Shown here: piece after piece, positions 8,306 to 16,640 of the stretch
How the letters are laid out: every line of letters begins with the position of its first letter
How positions within the stretch are numbered: the first letter of the stretch is position 1
DNA from: Herpetosiphon gulosus
Lineage (GTDB): Bacteria; Chloroflexota; Chloroflexia; Chloroflexales; Herpetosiphonaceae
Reading direction: 5' to 3'
Assembly: GCF_039545135.1 (NCBI RefSeq)
Contig: NZ_BAABRU010000008.1
Coordinates: 186,001-250,000, forward strand
DNA length: 64,000 bases
Notes under the pieces: model-generated
What the model saw: only the letters and a program-made list of their open reading frames with translations
Told to the model about the DNA's origin: nothing
The model's database searches: none
Program-made: the position numbers and the translations under genes

Positions 8306-9343
8306 TTGAACTATCAACGTAGCTTTGAGGATTTAGAATCTAATGCTATTAAGTGGTGGCCACAAGAATTATCAGCTATTGTTGCACAAACAAGTATATT
8401 TCCTATATTAATTGAATCTCAAGAAAAATTTATTAAGATTCTTAAATTACCAATACATTATCCAGAACAAATATTTGAAGCTATAACTTCAGAAAATATG
8501 CCTGCTAATCTCTTTTTAAAACATCTTGTTGTTTTAGCTGATTATGGCGGAGAAATGATTCAACGTTTAGTCAAAGATTTTCAAGAAATTTTCCCTCAAG
8601 ATATTTCTACTTCTAAATACTATATGGATTACGTATATAATAGTAATAAATATAGATATATATTTAAAGATCTTCCTACAGGAGGGATGGGAAATAAAAA
8701 ACTAGCTATAGATGGAAAATCGATTATTTTAGAGAGAAGTTTATCAAATATATATTATGATATGATTATGATTTTGCTTTATGGTTCAACAACCGAACAG
8801 TTTAATTTAGCAGGGTTAGAGAAATGTGAAATAGGTATGATATTAGGTAACAATCACCTTGTTGATACGTATATGAATCAAAAATATATAAATGTAAGTC
8901 GAATTACGAATGGCGCAAAAGCTAATTCTCTTGGACAAATAGCACAGACCTACGTTTGTGATATTTTATCTAAATATCTACCTAATGATTATAATATTAC
9001 ACGAAACGGGAGAATTCTATTAAGCGATTTGAGTAATCCTGATTCGACTAAAACACCATTTGATATTTTAGTAGAATTTGCAGATAAAAAAGTCGGGATA
9101 GAAGTTAGCTTCCAGGTAACTACCAACAGCACAATCGAACGTAAGGCAGGTCAGGCTCGTGATCGGCAAAATCGTATGCATGCCCAAAATTATTGGATTG
9201 CCTATGTTATTGACGGTGCTGGTAATTTTGATCGGCCATCTGCGATCAGAAAAATCTGCCAGTATAGTGATTGTACTGTGGCTTATTCCGAAAGTGAAAT
9301 AGCAGTTCTGGCTGCATTTATCCAAGAGAAGTTCAATGCTTAA
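8306..9343 (+). CDS. Putative type II restriction endonuclease
   Basis: A 345-residue protein translated from a TTG start (8306) with AAAGGA about 9 nt before it; the nearby ATG at 8301 is out of frame and stops at once. The last 100 residues contain TPFDILVEFADKKVGIEVSF, a D-x(n)-E-x-S arrangement resembling a PD-(D/E)xK core variant, followed by TNSTIERKAGQARDRQ. It overlaps the downstream C5 methyltransferase by 8 bp, the classic layout of a type II system. Base composition is AT-rich, unlike neighbouring genes, which points to horizontal transfer. The recognition site is not deducible; no match to a named Hgi enzyme is claimed. Confidence 0.72.
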   Translation: MNYQRSFEDLESNAIKWWPQELSAIVAQTSIFPILIESQEKFIKILKLPIHYPEQIFEAITSENMPANLFLKHLVVLADYGGEMIQRLVKDFQEIFPQDISTSKYYMDYVYNSNKYRYIFKDLPTGGMGNKKLAIDGKSIILERSLSNIYYDMIMILLYGSTTEQFNLAGLEKCEIGMILGNNHLVDTYMNQKYINVSRITNGAKANSLGQIAQTYVCDILSKYLPNDYNITRNGRILLSDLSNPDSTKTPFDILVEFADKKVGIEVSFQVTTNSTIERKAGQARDRQNRMHAQNYWIAYVIDGAGNFDRPSAIRKICQYSDCTVAYSESEIAVLAAFIQEKFNA

Positions 9344-10601
9344 GTTTATCGATTTATTTGCTGGTATTGGCGGAATGCGACTCGGATTCGAGCAAGCAAT
9401 GCATGAATTAGGAATAGAGACTGCATGTGTTTTATCCTCGGAAATCGATAAACATGCCCAAACTACCTATGCTATGAATTTTCATGAACAATCTCAAGGA
9501 GATATAACTCAAATTCAAGATTTCCCAAGCTTTGATTTTTTATTAGCAGGCTTTCCATGTCAACCATTTTCTTATGCAGGTAAGCAAAAAGGCTTTGGCG
9601 ATACACGTGGCACACTCTTTTTTGAGATTGAGCGAATATTAAAAGCTTATCGACCCAAAGGGTTTTTGCTAGAGAATGTACGTGGATTAACCACTCATGA
9701 TAAGGGACGAACGTTTAAGACAATTTTACAAAAGCTGCATGAATTAAATTATGGCGTAGCCTATTTGATTTTAAATAGCTCAAATTTTCAAGTTCCTCAG
9801 AATCGGCTACGAGTATACATCGTTGGGCTTGATCAATCACAGCCAGAATTAACCATTACTTCTCACATCGGCGCAACTGACTCACATAAATTTAAACAAC
9901 TATCAAATCAAGCTAGCTTATTTGATACAAACAAGATAATGTTGGTAAGAGATATTTTAGAAGATCATCCACTGGATAAATATAACTGTTCTACTGATTT
10001 TGTTAATAAATTATTAGCATTTATTGGACATCCAATCAAGCTCAATGGAAAAAGACTAATTGATTATCGTAATGGTAATTCTATTCATTCTTGGGAACTT
10101 GGTATTAAAGGTGAATGCACGTCAGACGAAATTCAATTTATGAATGCTTTGATTGCGAACCGGAGAAAGAAGCACTTTGGTTCACATCAAGATGGTAAAA
10201 AATTAACGATTGAGCAAATAAAAACTTTTTTTGAGCATGATGACCTTGATTCTATTATGCAATCGCTGATAACCAAAGGCTATTTGCAAGAAGTTAATGG
10301 CCGTTTTAATCCAGTTGCCGGAAATATGTCTTTTGAAGTCTTTAAATTCTTAGATCCCGATAGTGTCTCTATTACTTTGGTTAGTAGTGATGCCCATAAA
10401 ATAGGGGTCGTTCATCAGAATCGTATTCGTCGTATAACTCCACGCGAATGCGCTCGGTTACAAGGCTTTCCTGATTCGTTTCAATTTCACCCCAAAGATA
10501 GTCTGGCGTACCGCCAATTTGGCAACTCCGTATCAGTTCCCGTAGTTAAGGCTGTAATTCTTGATCTCTTTAAATCTGCTGATTTAGCTTCCTGTTTCTA
10601 G
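9336..10601 (+). CDS. DNA (cytosine-5) methyltransferase
   Basis: A 421-residue C5-methyltransferase that protects host DNA from the neighbouring nuclease. Motif I is FIDLFAGIGGMRLGF; motif IV is GFPCQPFS with catalytic Cys75; motif VI is ENV (113-115); motif VIII is QNRLRVYIVGL; motif IX is ITPRECARLQGFPDSF; motif X is RQFGNSVSVPVV. The target-recognition region between motifs VIII and IX is unusually long (about 195 residues) and includes IDYRNGNSIHSWELG. It overlaps the nuclease gene by 8 bp. It is AT-rich like the rest of the island. Confidence 0.95.
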   Translation: MLKFIDLFAGIGGMRLGFEQAMHELGIETACVLSSEIDKHAQTTYAMNFHEQSQGDITQIQDFPSFDFLLAGFPCQPFSYAGKQKGFGDTRGTLFFEIERILKAYRPKGFLLENVRGLTTHDKGRTFKTILQKLHELNYGVAYLILNSSNFQVPQNRLRVYIVGLDQSQPELTITSHIGATDSHKFKQLSNQASLFDTNKIMLVRDILEDHPLDKYNCSTDFVNKLLAFIGHPIKLNGKRLIDYRNGNSIHSWELGIKGECTSDEIQFMNALIANRRKKHFGSHQDGKKLTIEQIKTFFEHDDLDSIMQSLITKGYLQEVNGRFNPVAGNMSFEVFKFLDPDSVSITLVSSDAHKIGVVHQNRIRRITPRECARLQGFPDSFQFHPKDSLAYRQFGNSVSVPVVKAVILDLFKSADLASCF

Positions 10602-10652
10602 ATTGAAAGAATAAGGATTAAAAACCCTTTTGTTTTAAGATCGCATCAACTT

Positions 10653-11198
10653 CTATTTTTGCCAATCTGCCACAAATTGGCGTTGTAGATCATTGCTTGG
10701 CGAGGGATAGCCTGAGTCGCGCGTGGCTTGGCGTAATCTCGTGATCTGCGTCAAGGCTTGGGTATATTCCCAACCCTGTTCGACAAGCAGGCAACCGATG
10801 ATAGTTCCAGTTCGGCCCAGCCCACCCCAACAATGCACATATACGTTTTGCTGCTGATCAAGGGCATCGATTATTTGAGCCAGAATTGCTCGCATCTGGG
10901 AAACTGATGGACTACTCATATCGGGGATTGGGAAATGATAGCGAACAATCGCTTGATTTGATTGGATTTGGCGCAGCGCCGTGCTGTAATCGCCCAATTC
11001 TTGAGTCTCGGTTTGCTCAGTGAGATCGATAAAAACATTGATTTTGGCCTTGCTAAAGTGCTGTAAACGCTCATGCAACGGCTCTTTTTCTAGCAGCATG
11101 GGATGTTCGCCCGCCAACAAGCGTTCTGGCAGTACCCAATAGGATGCTGCGATCGGCGTAGCAGGCCAATTTGAATGATCTGTTTGTTCATTGGTCAT
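10653..11198 (-). CDS. Dual-specificity/tyrosine phosphatase-like protein
   Basis: A 181-residue cytoplasmic protein with the cysteine-phosphatase signature HCWGGLGRTG; Cys123 and Arg129 are the nucleophile and phosphate-binding Arg of HC(X5)R. An upstream loop (FIDLTEQTE) and a candidate acid Asp near residue 93 fit the dual-specificity fold. The gene starts 11 bp after the XRE regulator stop and is probably cotranscribed with it. Substrate unknown: protein phosphotyrosine or a small phosphorylated metabolite. Confidence 0.87.
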   Translation of the reverse strand: MTNEQTDHSNWPATPIAASYWVLPERLLAGEHPMLLEKEPLHERLQHFSKAKINVFIDLTEQTETQELGDYSTALRQIQSNQAIVRYHFPIPDMSSPSVSQMRAILAQIIDALDQQQNVYVHCWGGLGRTGTIIGCLLVEQGWEYTQALTQITRLRQATRDSGYPSPSNDLQRQFVADWQK

Positions 11199-11209
11199 CT
11201 ATAACTCAC

Positions 11210-12016
11210 TTATTGACTGAGTTTAGCCGAATGTAGCCGCCGCAAGTGCTCGGCGGTGGCCGCATTGGCCGGAAAAAAAGCTTCAATCGCCAATTCTGAA
11301 ACTGTCACGTCAATTGGTGTGCCAAAAACCATGGTTGTGCTAAAAAAGCTGAGCGTGCCATGAGTAGTGCGTAATGAGAAAGGCAAAGCAATGTCCATAG
11401 TTTCATGGTAGGGCGGAATCGGCGTAGAATGAGCTTGGTTGGTAGGATAGGCTGCCAATTCATGATACAGCTCATCCAAATAGTTGTCGGCGGTTAGCTC
11501 GATTTGGTGGCGCAAACGGGCCAATAAATGAGCTTTCCAAGCCGCTAAATTAACAATTTGTCGGGCTAAGCCCTCAGGATGCAGGCTCAAGCGCAAGACA
11601 TTAACTGGTGGAGTTAACAAATCTGCCGCTACGCCTGCCAGAAAATAATCAATACAATTATTGGCCATAATCATCTGCCAATGGCGATTAATCGCGATCA
11701 CTGGATATGGCTCGTGGCCGTGTAACACATGCTGAATGGCCTCGCGAGCAGGATCTAAATCAACATCATCAAGCGACCGTTCGCTGAACAACGGTGCAAA
11801 CCCTGCCGCCACCAACAGCACATTTTGCTCACGTAGCGGTACTTCTAAGTGTTCGGCCAAGTGCAAGAGCATATCGCGGCTCGGCAATGAACGCCCAGTT
11901 TCCAAGAAACTCAAGTGTTTGGTTGAAATATTGGCATCGCTGGCCAGATCAAGCTGGCTCAGATGGCGACGCTGCCGCCAAGTACGAATCAGTGAACCAA
12001 TTGCTACTTGTTTCAT
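11210..12016 (-). CDS. XRE-family regulator with MmyB-like ligand domain
   Basis: A 268-residue transcription factor. Residues 5-65 form a helix-turn-helix (LIRTWRQRRHLSQLDLASDA, ISTKHLSFLETGRSLPS). The rest matches the MmyB-like ligand-binding domain (YPVIAINRHWQMIMANN, LSLHPEGLARQIVNLAAWK). Relatives often repress a divergent gene. Here the divergent gene encodes a small membrane protein, and the gap holds a perfect ATTACCTC-T-GAGGTAAT palindrome. The ligand is unknown. Confidence 0.88.
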   Translation of the reverse strand: MKQVAIGSLIRTWRQRRHLSQLDLASDANISTKHLSFLETGRSLPSRDMLLHLAEHLEVPLREQNVLLVAAGFAPLFSERSLDDVDLDPAREAIQHVLHGHEPYPVIAINRHWQMIMANNCIDYFLAGVAADLLTPPVNVLRLSLHPEGLARQIVNLAAWKAHLLARLRHQIELTADNYLDELYHELAAYPTNQAHSTPIPPYHETMDIALPFSLRTTHGTLSFFSTTMVFGTPIDVTVSELAIEAFFPANAATAEHLRRLHSAKLSQ

Positions 12017-12035
12017 TGCCGCATCTTAGCACAAT

Positions 12036-12076
12036 TTAGGTAGTTGCTACGATTACCTCTGAGGTAATTGTGTTAC
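12036..12076. promoter_or_regulatory. Palindromic operator candidate for the XRE regulator
   Basis: ATTACCTC (12052-12059), T, GAGGTAAT (12061-12068) is a perfect inverted repeat in the divergent gap. Additional half-sites, TAGGTAG upstream and GTTACC downstream, flank it at roughly helical spacing. It sits about 35 bp before the XRE start codon. Confidence 0.6.
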
Positions 12077-12162
12077 CAACCATCAGCACCTATGCTGCAG
12101 CTAGGTTCTTCAAACCTGACGCTGTTGGGATTTGACACTAGGTACAACAAAGGAGCAATGGT

Positions 12163-12561
12163 ATGCGTTGGTTACAACATCCTCAATTATTACGTTATGC
12201 AATTCGCTTTGATGGAATGAGCGCTGGAGGCTTGATGGCTGGCTTGTTGGGCTTGAATCAACCGCTGGCTGAATTTTTTGGTTTGCCAAGTAGCTTTTTG
12301 TGGTATGTCGGCTTGGGCTTGATTCCATGGGTGAGTTGGTTGGTGTGGCTCTCGTTTCGGCCAACAATCAAACGTGGCGCGGCTTGGTTTGTGGTGGCGG
12401 TCAATGCCTTGTGGCTGGCCCAAAGCGTCTGGTTGATTGTTGGGCCTAGCTTTGATCCAACGGTTTGGGGCTATGGCTTTCTCATCTCACAAGCGATTTT
12501 GGTGCTGCTGATTACTGAAACCGAAATTATTGCCTTGCGACGCAAATTAGTGAATGCCTAA
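12163..12561 (+). CDS. Small four-helix membrane protein
   Basis: A 132-residue hydrophobic protein with about four transmembrane segments (residues about 22-42, 45-68, 75-98, 103-125) and a basic C-terminal tail. AAAGGAG precedes the ATG. It is transcribed divergently from the XRE regulator and is a likely target of it. No family was recognised; the polar-lined helices do not suggest a transporter or enzyme in particular. Confidence 0.7.
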   Translation: MRWLQHPQLLRYAIRFDGMSAGGLMAGLLGLNQPLAEFFGLPSSFLWYVGLGLIPWVSWLVWLSFRPTIKRGAAWFVVAVNALWLAQSVWLIVGPSFDPTVWGYGFLISQAILVLLITETEIIALRRKLVNA

Positions 12562-12572
12562 GCCTAAAAAGA

Positions 12573-12606
12573 GGCAGGATGGCACTGCTGTCGAGGCCAT
12601 CCTGCC
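12573..12606 (-). terminator. Intrinsic terminator of nadA
   Basis: GGCAGGATGGC (12573-12583) and GCCATCCTGCC (12596-12606) form a perfect 11-bp stem. On the minus strand it is followed by CTCTTTTTAGG, a good U-run, so it terminates nadA. The hairpin may also serve the convergent membrane-protein gene. Confidence 0.75.
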
Positions 12607-12613
12607 GGTCGGA

Positions 12614-13741
12614 TTAATTCCCTGCAATTTCGAGCATGCGTTCGAGCGCCAAACGGGCTTTTTGCTTGATGGCAGTTGGCACAGCAATTTGATTGACTAC
12701 ATTGCCCTCAACCAAATTCTCCAAGACCCAACATAATTCCTCAGGATCGATCCGATACATGGTTGAGCAAAGACAGGCAAACGGTGAAACTGAGACAATC
12801 GTTTTATCGGGATTGTTAGTTTGCAAGCGATTGACCAAATTGATTTCGGTGCCCACTGCCCACATACTGCCTGCTGGAGCCTCGTTGATCGTTTTGATGA
12901 TATAGGCGGTTGAGCCGACATAATCGGCCTCGTTGGTCACGCCCAAGGTACATTCAGGGTGTACAATCACATTAATTTCGGGATGCTTTTCGCGCCAAGC
13001 TTTGATATAGGCTGGGCGGAATTGGGCATGCACCGAACAATGACCAGCCCATAGCAAGACTTCAGCCTCGCGAATGGCCTCTGGGGTATGCCCACCATAG
13101 CGCAAATTAGGATTCCAAACCAACATTTTATCGAGCGGAATACCAAGTTTGGCAAACGCGGTATAGCGGCCAAGGTGCTGATCGGGCAGGAATAGCATTT
13201 TGGGGCGCAGATTTTTGGCCCAGCGCACAATTGGCTCAGCATTGGATGAGGTACAGCAAGCTCCGCCATGTTCGCCGACAAAGGCCTTGACGGCAGCTGA
13301 TGAGTTGACGTAAGTAATCGGCATGACTTGAGCCTCGGCATCGCCCAAAATCTCGTCAAGCTCCTCCCAGACTTCTTCAAGCTGTTCGATGTCGGCCATA
13401 TCGGCCATCGAGCAGCCAGCAGTATGGTCGGGTAGAATCACCGTTTGGTCGTCACGCCCAAGAATATCGGCGCTTTCGGCCATGAAGTGAACTCCACAAA
13501 AGACAATATATTCGGCAGCGGTTTTCCGCGCATCAACCGAAAGCCCATAGGAATCACCACTTAAATCGGCATGCTTGACCACATCATCACGTTGATAGTG
13601 GTGACCCAGAATAACCAAACGTTCGCCCAATTTGGCCTTAGCCGTAGCAATCCGTTGATCCAATTCCTCGATTGAAAGCCCTGCATAGTCCTCGGCATGT
13701 TCATGTGCCACGCCAATTGCTTCGGCTGCGATGATGGTCAT
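12614..13741 (-). CDS. nadA: Quinolinate synthase
   Basis: A 375-residue [4Fe-4S] enzyme condensing iminoaspartate with dihydroxyacetone phosphate to quinolinate in de novo NAD synthesis. Seen: LVILGHHYQRDDVVKHADLS, FCGVHFMAESADIL, HPECTLGV and SPFACLCSTMYRI, which supply the conserved substrate-binding His and the cluster Cys residues. Length fits the longer NadA class. nadB and nadC are not adjacent. Three operator-like inverted repeats upstream (13772-13873) indicate repression tied to NAD status, and a terminator follows the stop. Confidence 0.96.
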   Translation of the reverse strand: MTIIAAEAIGVAHEHAEDYAGLSIEELDQRIATAKAKLGERLVILGHHYQRDDVVKHADLSGDSYGLSVDARKTAAEYIVFCGVHFMAESADILGRDDQTVILPDHTAGCSMADMADIEQLEEVWEELDEILGDAEAQVMPITYVNSSAAVKAFVGEHGGACCTSSNAEPIVRWAKNLRPKMLFLPDQHLGRYTAFAKLGIPLDKMLVWNPNLRYGGHTPEAIREAEVLLWAGHCSVHAQFRPAYIKAWREKHPEINVIVHPECTLGVTNEADYVGSTAYIIKTINEAPAGSMWAVGTEINLVNRLQTNNPDKTIVSVSPFACLCSTMYRIDPEELCWVLENLVEGNVVNQIAVPTAIKQKARLALERMLEIAGN

Positions 13742-13771
13742 GATGACTCTCCATTGGGTAAATATCTAGTA

Positions 13772-13873
13772 AGTGTCATTTTGACACTATAAATCGTGAG
13801 AAAAAGAGCGGGACGTATCAAACGCCCCTAATAATGTCATTCTAACACAATGATCAGTAGTGTCAAGATGACA
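13772..13873 (-). promoter_or_regulatory. Three operator-like repeats upstream of nadA
   Basis: Site 1, AGTGTCA-TTT-TGACACT (13772-13788), is a perfect inverted repeat. Site 2 is TGTCA-TTC-TAACAC (13835-13848). Site 3 is TGTCA-AGA-TGACA (13861-13873). All share GTGTCA-N3-TGACAC. NAD-synthesis repressors such as NrtR and NiaR bind palindromes of this kind upstream of nadA; which one acts here is inference. Confidence 0.65.
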
Positions 13874-13950
13874 ATTTTATGCGAGGGGCTAGTTGTCAGA
13901 GGTCAGGGATCGGGATTTAGAATCATGCTGATTTAACTCTTATGCTTAGC

Positions 13951-13980
13951 CCTTTGTGCTCTTCGTGTCCTTCGTGGTTA
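13951..13980. repeat. CACGAAG-type short repeat, copy 2
   Basis: CTTCGTGTCCTTCGTGGTT (13961-13979) is nearly the reverse complement of 5131-5150. It lies in the gap between the nadA operators and a Crp/Fnr-type gene. The rest of this 278-bp gap shows no gene. Confidence 0.45.
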
Positions 13981-14019
13981 AAAGCAAACTCCCCGACCCC
14001 CAACAACCGATCCCCAATT

Positions 14020-14937
14020 TTAACCTGGCAAACAAAAACGCTCTTGGGCACCATGGCCAGCGGTGAAAACCAAGCCACGATTGCGCAGATCGCGCAGTAG
14101 GCGAGTGGTGGTGGTGCGATTGACTCCGATTGCCGAGGCGAGTTGTTCATGGGTTAAGCGAATATCAATTAATATGCCTTGCTCGGTTGGCTTGCCAAAT
14201 TGCTCGGCTAACAGCCCCAACAAGCCTAAAATGCGCTGATCGCTATAGCCATTGGCTTGCATCGAAGCCCAACGCTCCATTTGGCTTAATCGGCTGCGTA
14301 GGCGTTGCAATAATGATGGATGCTCGGCGACTTGCGCCCAAGCATAGACTTGACCAAGCACATCGCTATGGGCATATAGCTGAACGCTTGATTGTTGTTC
14401 GGTGCTATACACCAACTGTTGCGGGCCGCATAGGCTGACCAACACCTGCGAACCATCGCTATGCAAGATGGCTAAACCCACCACACCTTCATTAATTAAT
14501 AAGATATGCTCGGCTGGTAGGCTGATTAATGTGCCTCGTTGATAATGGCGTTGGCGCTGTTTGACGATGGGGTCGCTCTGGCCAGCGATGTAGTTGCTGC
14601 GTTGGCTAAGCACATTCAGCAACAATTGCTCGGTGCAACTATCAGTCAACACAATATCGGCGCTGGCTTTGTAGGCCGCAATCGAAAGTTCGATCTGGCC
14701 ACTCAAATTCCATCCAATCCATGGCGTATTCCAGCTTGGCAGGGTTGTGGTTAGTTGTTCAAGCTCGGTTTGGTTGTTGAAACAGGCGACAACGATGGTT
14801 TGGTGTGGGAGGGCTGGCAATTGGGCCAATTGATTCAACGGCAAAAGCATTGGAATATAGCCATGCTCCATCAACAGGTTGGTTTGAATGCTGGCGGTGC
14901 TGGTGTGATTAATTAACAAAATAAATGAGGCTGACAT
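14020..14937 (-). CDS. Crp/Fnr-type transcription regulator with extra N-terminal domain
   Basis: A 305-residue protein. Residues about 1-110 resemble an alpha/beta receiver-like domain (SASFILLINHTS, IVVACFNN, IGWNLSGQIELSIAAYKASA). Residues about 135-205 look like a degenerate cyclic-nucleotide-type barrel. The C-terminus carries a Crp-type winged helix (LTHEQLASAIGVNRTTTTRL). An upstream ATG at 15057 would add 40 residues, but AAAGGAAG just before the ATG at 14937 decides the shorter start. No Cys cluster for an Fnr iron-sulfur centre is visible. It borders the nitrogen-oxide genes and may regulate them. Confidence 0.78.
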   Translation of the reverse strand: MSASFILLINHTSTASIQTNLLMEHGYIPMLLPLNQLAQLPALPHQTIVVACFNNQTELEQLTTTLPSWNTPWIGWNLSGQIELSIAAYKASADIVLTDSCTEQLLLNVLSQRSNYIAGQSDPIVKQRQRHYQRGTLISLPAEHILLINEGVVGLAILHSDGSQVLVSLCGPQQLVYSTEQQSSVQLYAHSDVLGQVYAWAQVAEHPSLLQRLRSRLSQMERWASMQANGYSDQRILGLLGLLAEQFGKPTEQGILIDIRLTHEQLASAIGVNRTTTTRLLRDLRNRGLVFTAGHGAQERFCLPG

Positions 14938-15016
14938 GCTGCTTCCTTTCAAAATCATGCCACAACAACTCAACCGCAGTTGAGCTTCTCGGATCTTGAC
15001 ATCATGAATTGAATGG

Positions 15017-15424
15017 TTAGGCAGAACGTGGCGGGGGTAGCTTGGGTAGTACATCAAATGAGGCTAAACGCAGCCGTTGGTGATAGATGCGCTGGGTTTG
15101 CGGTTTGACATGGAGCAATAAATTCAGGCCAATCAGCACCATTGCAAACAATGCCACTAGTTGATGGCGATGGATCGCAGTGCTCAGCATGTGATCTGCG
15201 GTGGGGCTGCTGGCTGGGGGCGTTTCGAGCCGACAGACAAACAGCACTGCGCTAGGATTGGCTTGAAGATGGGCGGAATTGCTGAAACTTAATTCATGGA
15301 TGATACAAGCCATGGGGCAAATTAGCGCTAGTTGTACAATAAAGTAGCAACAGCAAAACCAGCCCCAACGGCTGAGCGTGCTGTGCCGAATAGTTTGGCC
15401 CAATTGTTGGTTTGGATCTGCCAT
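15017..15424 (-). CDS. Hypothetical two-helix membrane protein
   Basis: A 135-residue protein with two hydrophobic segments (about residues 20-43 and 86-106) separated by a polar loop. Cysteines cluster in the first helix (WGWFCCCYF) and one lies in the loop. A weak GGTGGA precedes the ATG. It is on the same strand as, and 37 bp downstream of, the short heme-copper-like genes, so it may belong to their operon. No family recognised; it could be a non-coding overlap, but the continuous frame and position favour a gene. Confidence 0.5.
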   Translation of the reverse strand: MADPNQQLGQTIRHSTLSRWGWFCCCYFIVQLALICPMACIIHELSFSNSAHLQANPSAVLFVCRLETPPASSPTADHMLSTAIHRHQLVALFAMVLIGLNLLLHVKPQTQRIYHQRLRLASFDVLPKLPPPRSA

Positions 15425-15461
15425 GAGCTTGTTCCACCAAAACTAGTGGCATCATAGCATA

Positions 15462-15893
15462 TTATTTAAGCTTTTGGTGCAGAATTGGCTCAATCATTAA
15501 TGGTTGTAAACGGGGCCAGCAATGCCAAGCCATGGCAATTGCCGCCATGCATTCAAGGCTGCTGGCGATGAAAATCGCTGCTGGCCACGGCCAAATACTG
15601 GCCCAAACCAGCACTGCCAGCGCACTATGCAGCAAGCCGCTAGCCGACCAAACCAGCCACGGCGAGCCACGCCAGCCATTGGCATCAAGCCGCGGCAAAA
15701 TCCAAAAGGCCACGCCAAAAATTAAATTCAGCAGCCAACCCACCAGCATGGCATGAATGTGGGCGGTGCGCCAATACCAAATCCATGGCCAAACCCCAAA
15801 TGCCTTGCTTACCAATAAGATTCCACCAACGCTGCCGCCAATCACCAAATAGAGTAGGGCAGCCCGAATGCTGATTTGACTAAATGTTGGCAT
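15462..15893 (-). CDS. Short NnrS/heme-copper-like membrane protein, paralogue 2
   Basis: A 143-residue, four-helix membrane protein. The second helix carries HIHAMLVGWLLNLIFGVAFW followed by ILPR, a pattern shared with its upstream neighbour and with the larger protein at 19813. His residues in such helices are heme or metal ligands in the NnrS and oxidase subunit I superfamily. GAGGGAAGT before the ATG at 15893 decides the start; a longer ORF from 16031 would overlap the previous gene. It lies 11 bp downstream of paralogue 1, suggesting tandem duplication and a heteromeric complex. Confidence 0.72.
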   Translation of the reverse strand: MPTFSQISIRAALLYLVIGGSVGGILLVSKAFGVWPWIWYWRTAHIHAMLVGWLLNLIFGVAFWILPRLDANGWRGSPWLVWSASGLLHSALAVLVWASIWPWPAAIFIASSLECMAAIAMAWHCWPRLQPLMIEPILHQKLK

Positions 15894-15904
15894 ACTTCCC
15901 TCGT

Positions 15905-16342
15905 CTATTTGGCTTTGACGGCTTTGCCCTTGACCCGTGGCCAGAGCATCAGCAAAATCAGCCATAATGCGCCAACTTGCAAGATTGCCGCAACGACCAC
16001 CGCCCAACTGACGATTGGACTTGGTTGCCATTGCAACATTGGCTCAACCACGCTGCGCAGCCCAAGCCCAAGATTAAAGGTGATATACGCAGCCCACGCG
16101 ATTCGTTCGTTGCCGCGTGGCTGCTCACGGCTATGCACTGGAAATAGCCAAATCGCCACGCCCACAATCAACTGGGTGACCCAACCAACCATTAGGGCGT
16201 GATAAAACACGATTTGCAAGGCTGCTAATGGATTAGTTTTGAAGCCCCATAGTTGACTGGTGAGCATGGCGCTGCCTAAACCGAACGCCAGCACCAACCA
16301 AACAAATGCAGTGCGAATATAGTAACGAGCAAGTGTTGGCAT
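15905..16342 (-). CDS. Short NnrS/heme-copper-like membrane protein, paralogue 1
   Basis: A 145-residue protein with four membrane helices and a basic C-terminus (WPRVKGKAVKAK). The segment FYHALMVGWVTQLIVGVAIW followed by LFP is the same His-x-GW module as in paralogue 2. The start MPTLARYYIRTAF parallels MPTFSQISIRAAL of paralogue 2. It is 18 bp downstream of the ScdA_N gene in a leftward operon divergent from the nitrite reductase gene, which suggests a role in nitric-oxide handling or electron transfer. Confidence 0.74.
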   Translation of the reverse strand: MPTLARYYIRTAFVWLVLAFGLGSAMLTSQLWGFKTNPLAALQIVFYHALMVGWVTQLIVGVAIWLFPVHSREQPRGNERIAWAAYITFNLGLGLRSVVEPMLQWQPSPIVSWAVVVAAILQVGALWLILLMLWPRVKGKAVKAK

Positions 16343-16360
16343 AGTGCTGGCTCCTCGAAA

Positions 16361-16576
16361 TTAGGCTGTTTTGCTCAAAATAGCAGTTAAATCGGCGACA
16401 ATCGGCGCTAGCTCAATTTGATGAGCTTGGGCGGCTTGGCTCAGGCTTAATCCGCCGCCGCAACACAAATCAAAGCCATGTTGACGTAAGACAGCCATCA
16501 CATCGGGGTGAGCTTCGGCTAAAGCAGCCAAGGTGCTTTCGGCGATGACTTCAGGGGTTACAGTTGTGGTTGACAT
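16361..16576 (-). CDS. Stand-alone ScdA_N (DUF542) protein
   Basis: A 71-residue protein consisting only of the ScdA_N domain: LAALAEAHPDVMAVLRQHGF, then DLCCGGGLSLSQAAQ. This CCGGG segment begins the RIC/YtfE/ScdA proteins that repair iron-sulfur centres after nitrosative stress; the di-iron hemerythrin half is missing here. Fitting its role, it is first in an operon divergent from nirK. AAGGAGC about 9 nt before the ATG at 16576 sets the start. Stand-alone copies are known, and their partner is unclear. Confidence 0.85.
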   Translation of the reverse strand: MSTTTVTPEVIAESTLAALAEAHPDVMAVLRQHGFDLCCGGGLSLSQAAQAHQIELAPIVADLTAILSKTA

Positions 16577-16640
16577 AAATTGGATGCTCCTTACAACAAT
16601 ATATCTAGGCCTAGCATAGCTAATCCCTGCATAACGAGCA

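Noticed and set aside
13923-14150. 75-residue reverse frame before the nadA operators
   Set aside because: Overlaps the 3' end of the Crp/Fnr-type gene and encodes repeat sequence; no plausible start.
14938-15057. 40-residue N-terminal extension of the Crp/Fnr-type regulator
   Set aside because: It would overlap the preceding gene, and AAAGGAAG directly before the ATG at 14937 marks the real start.
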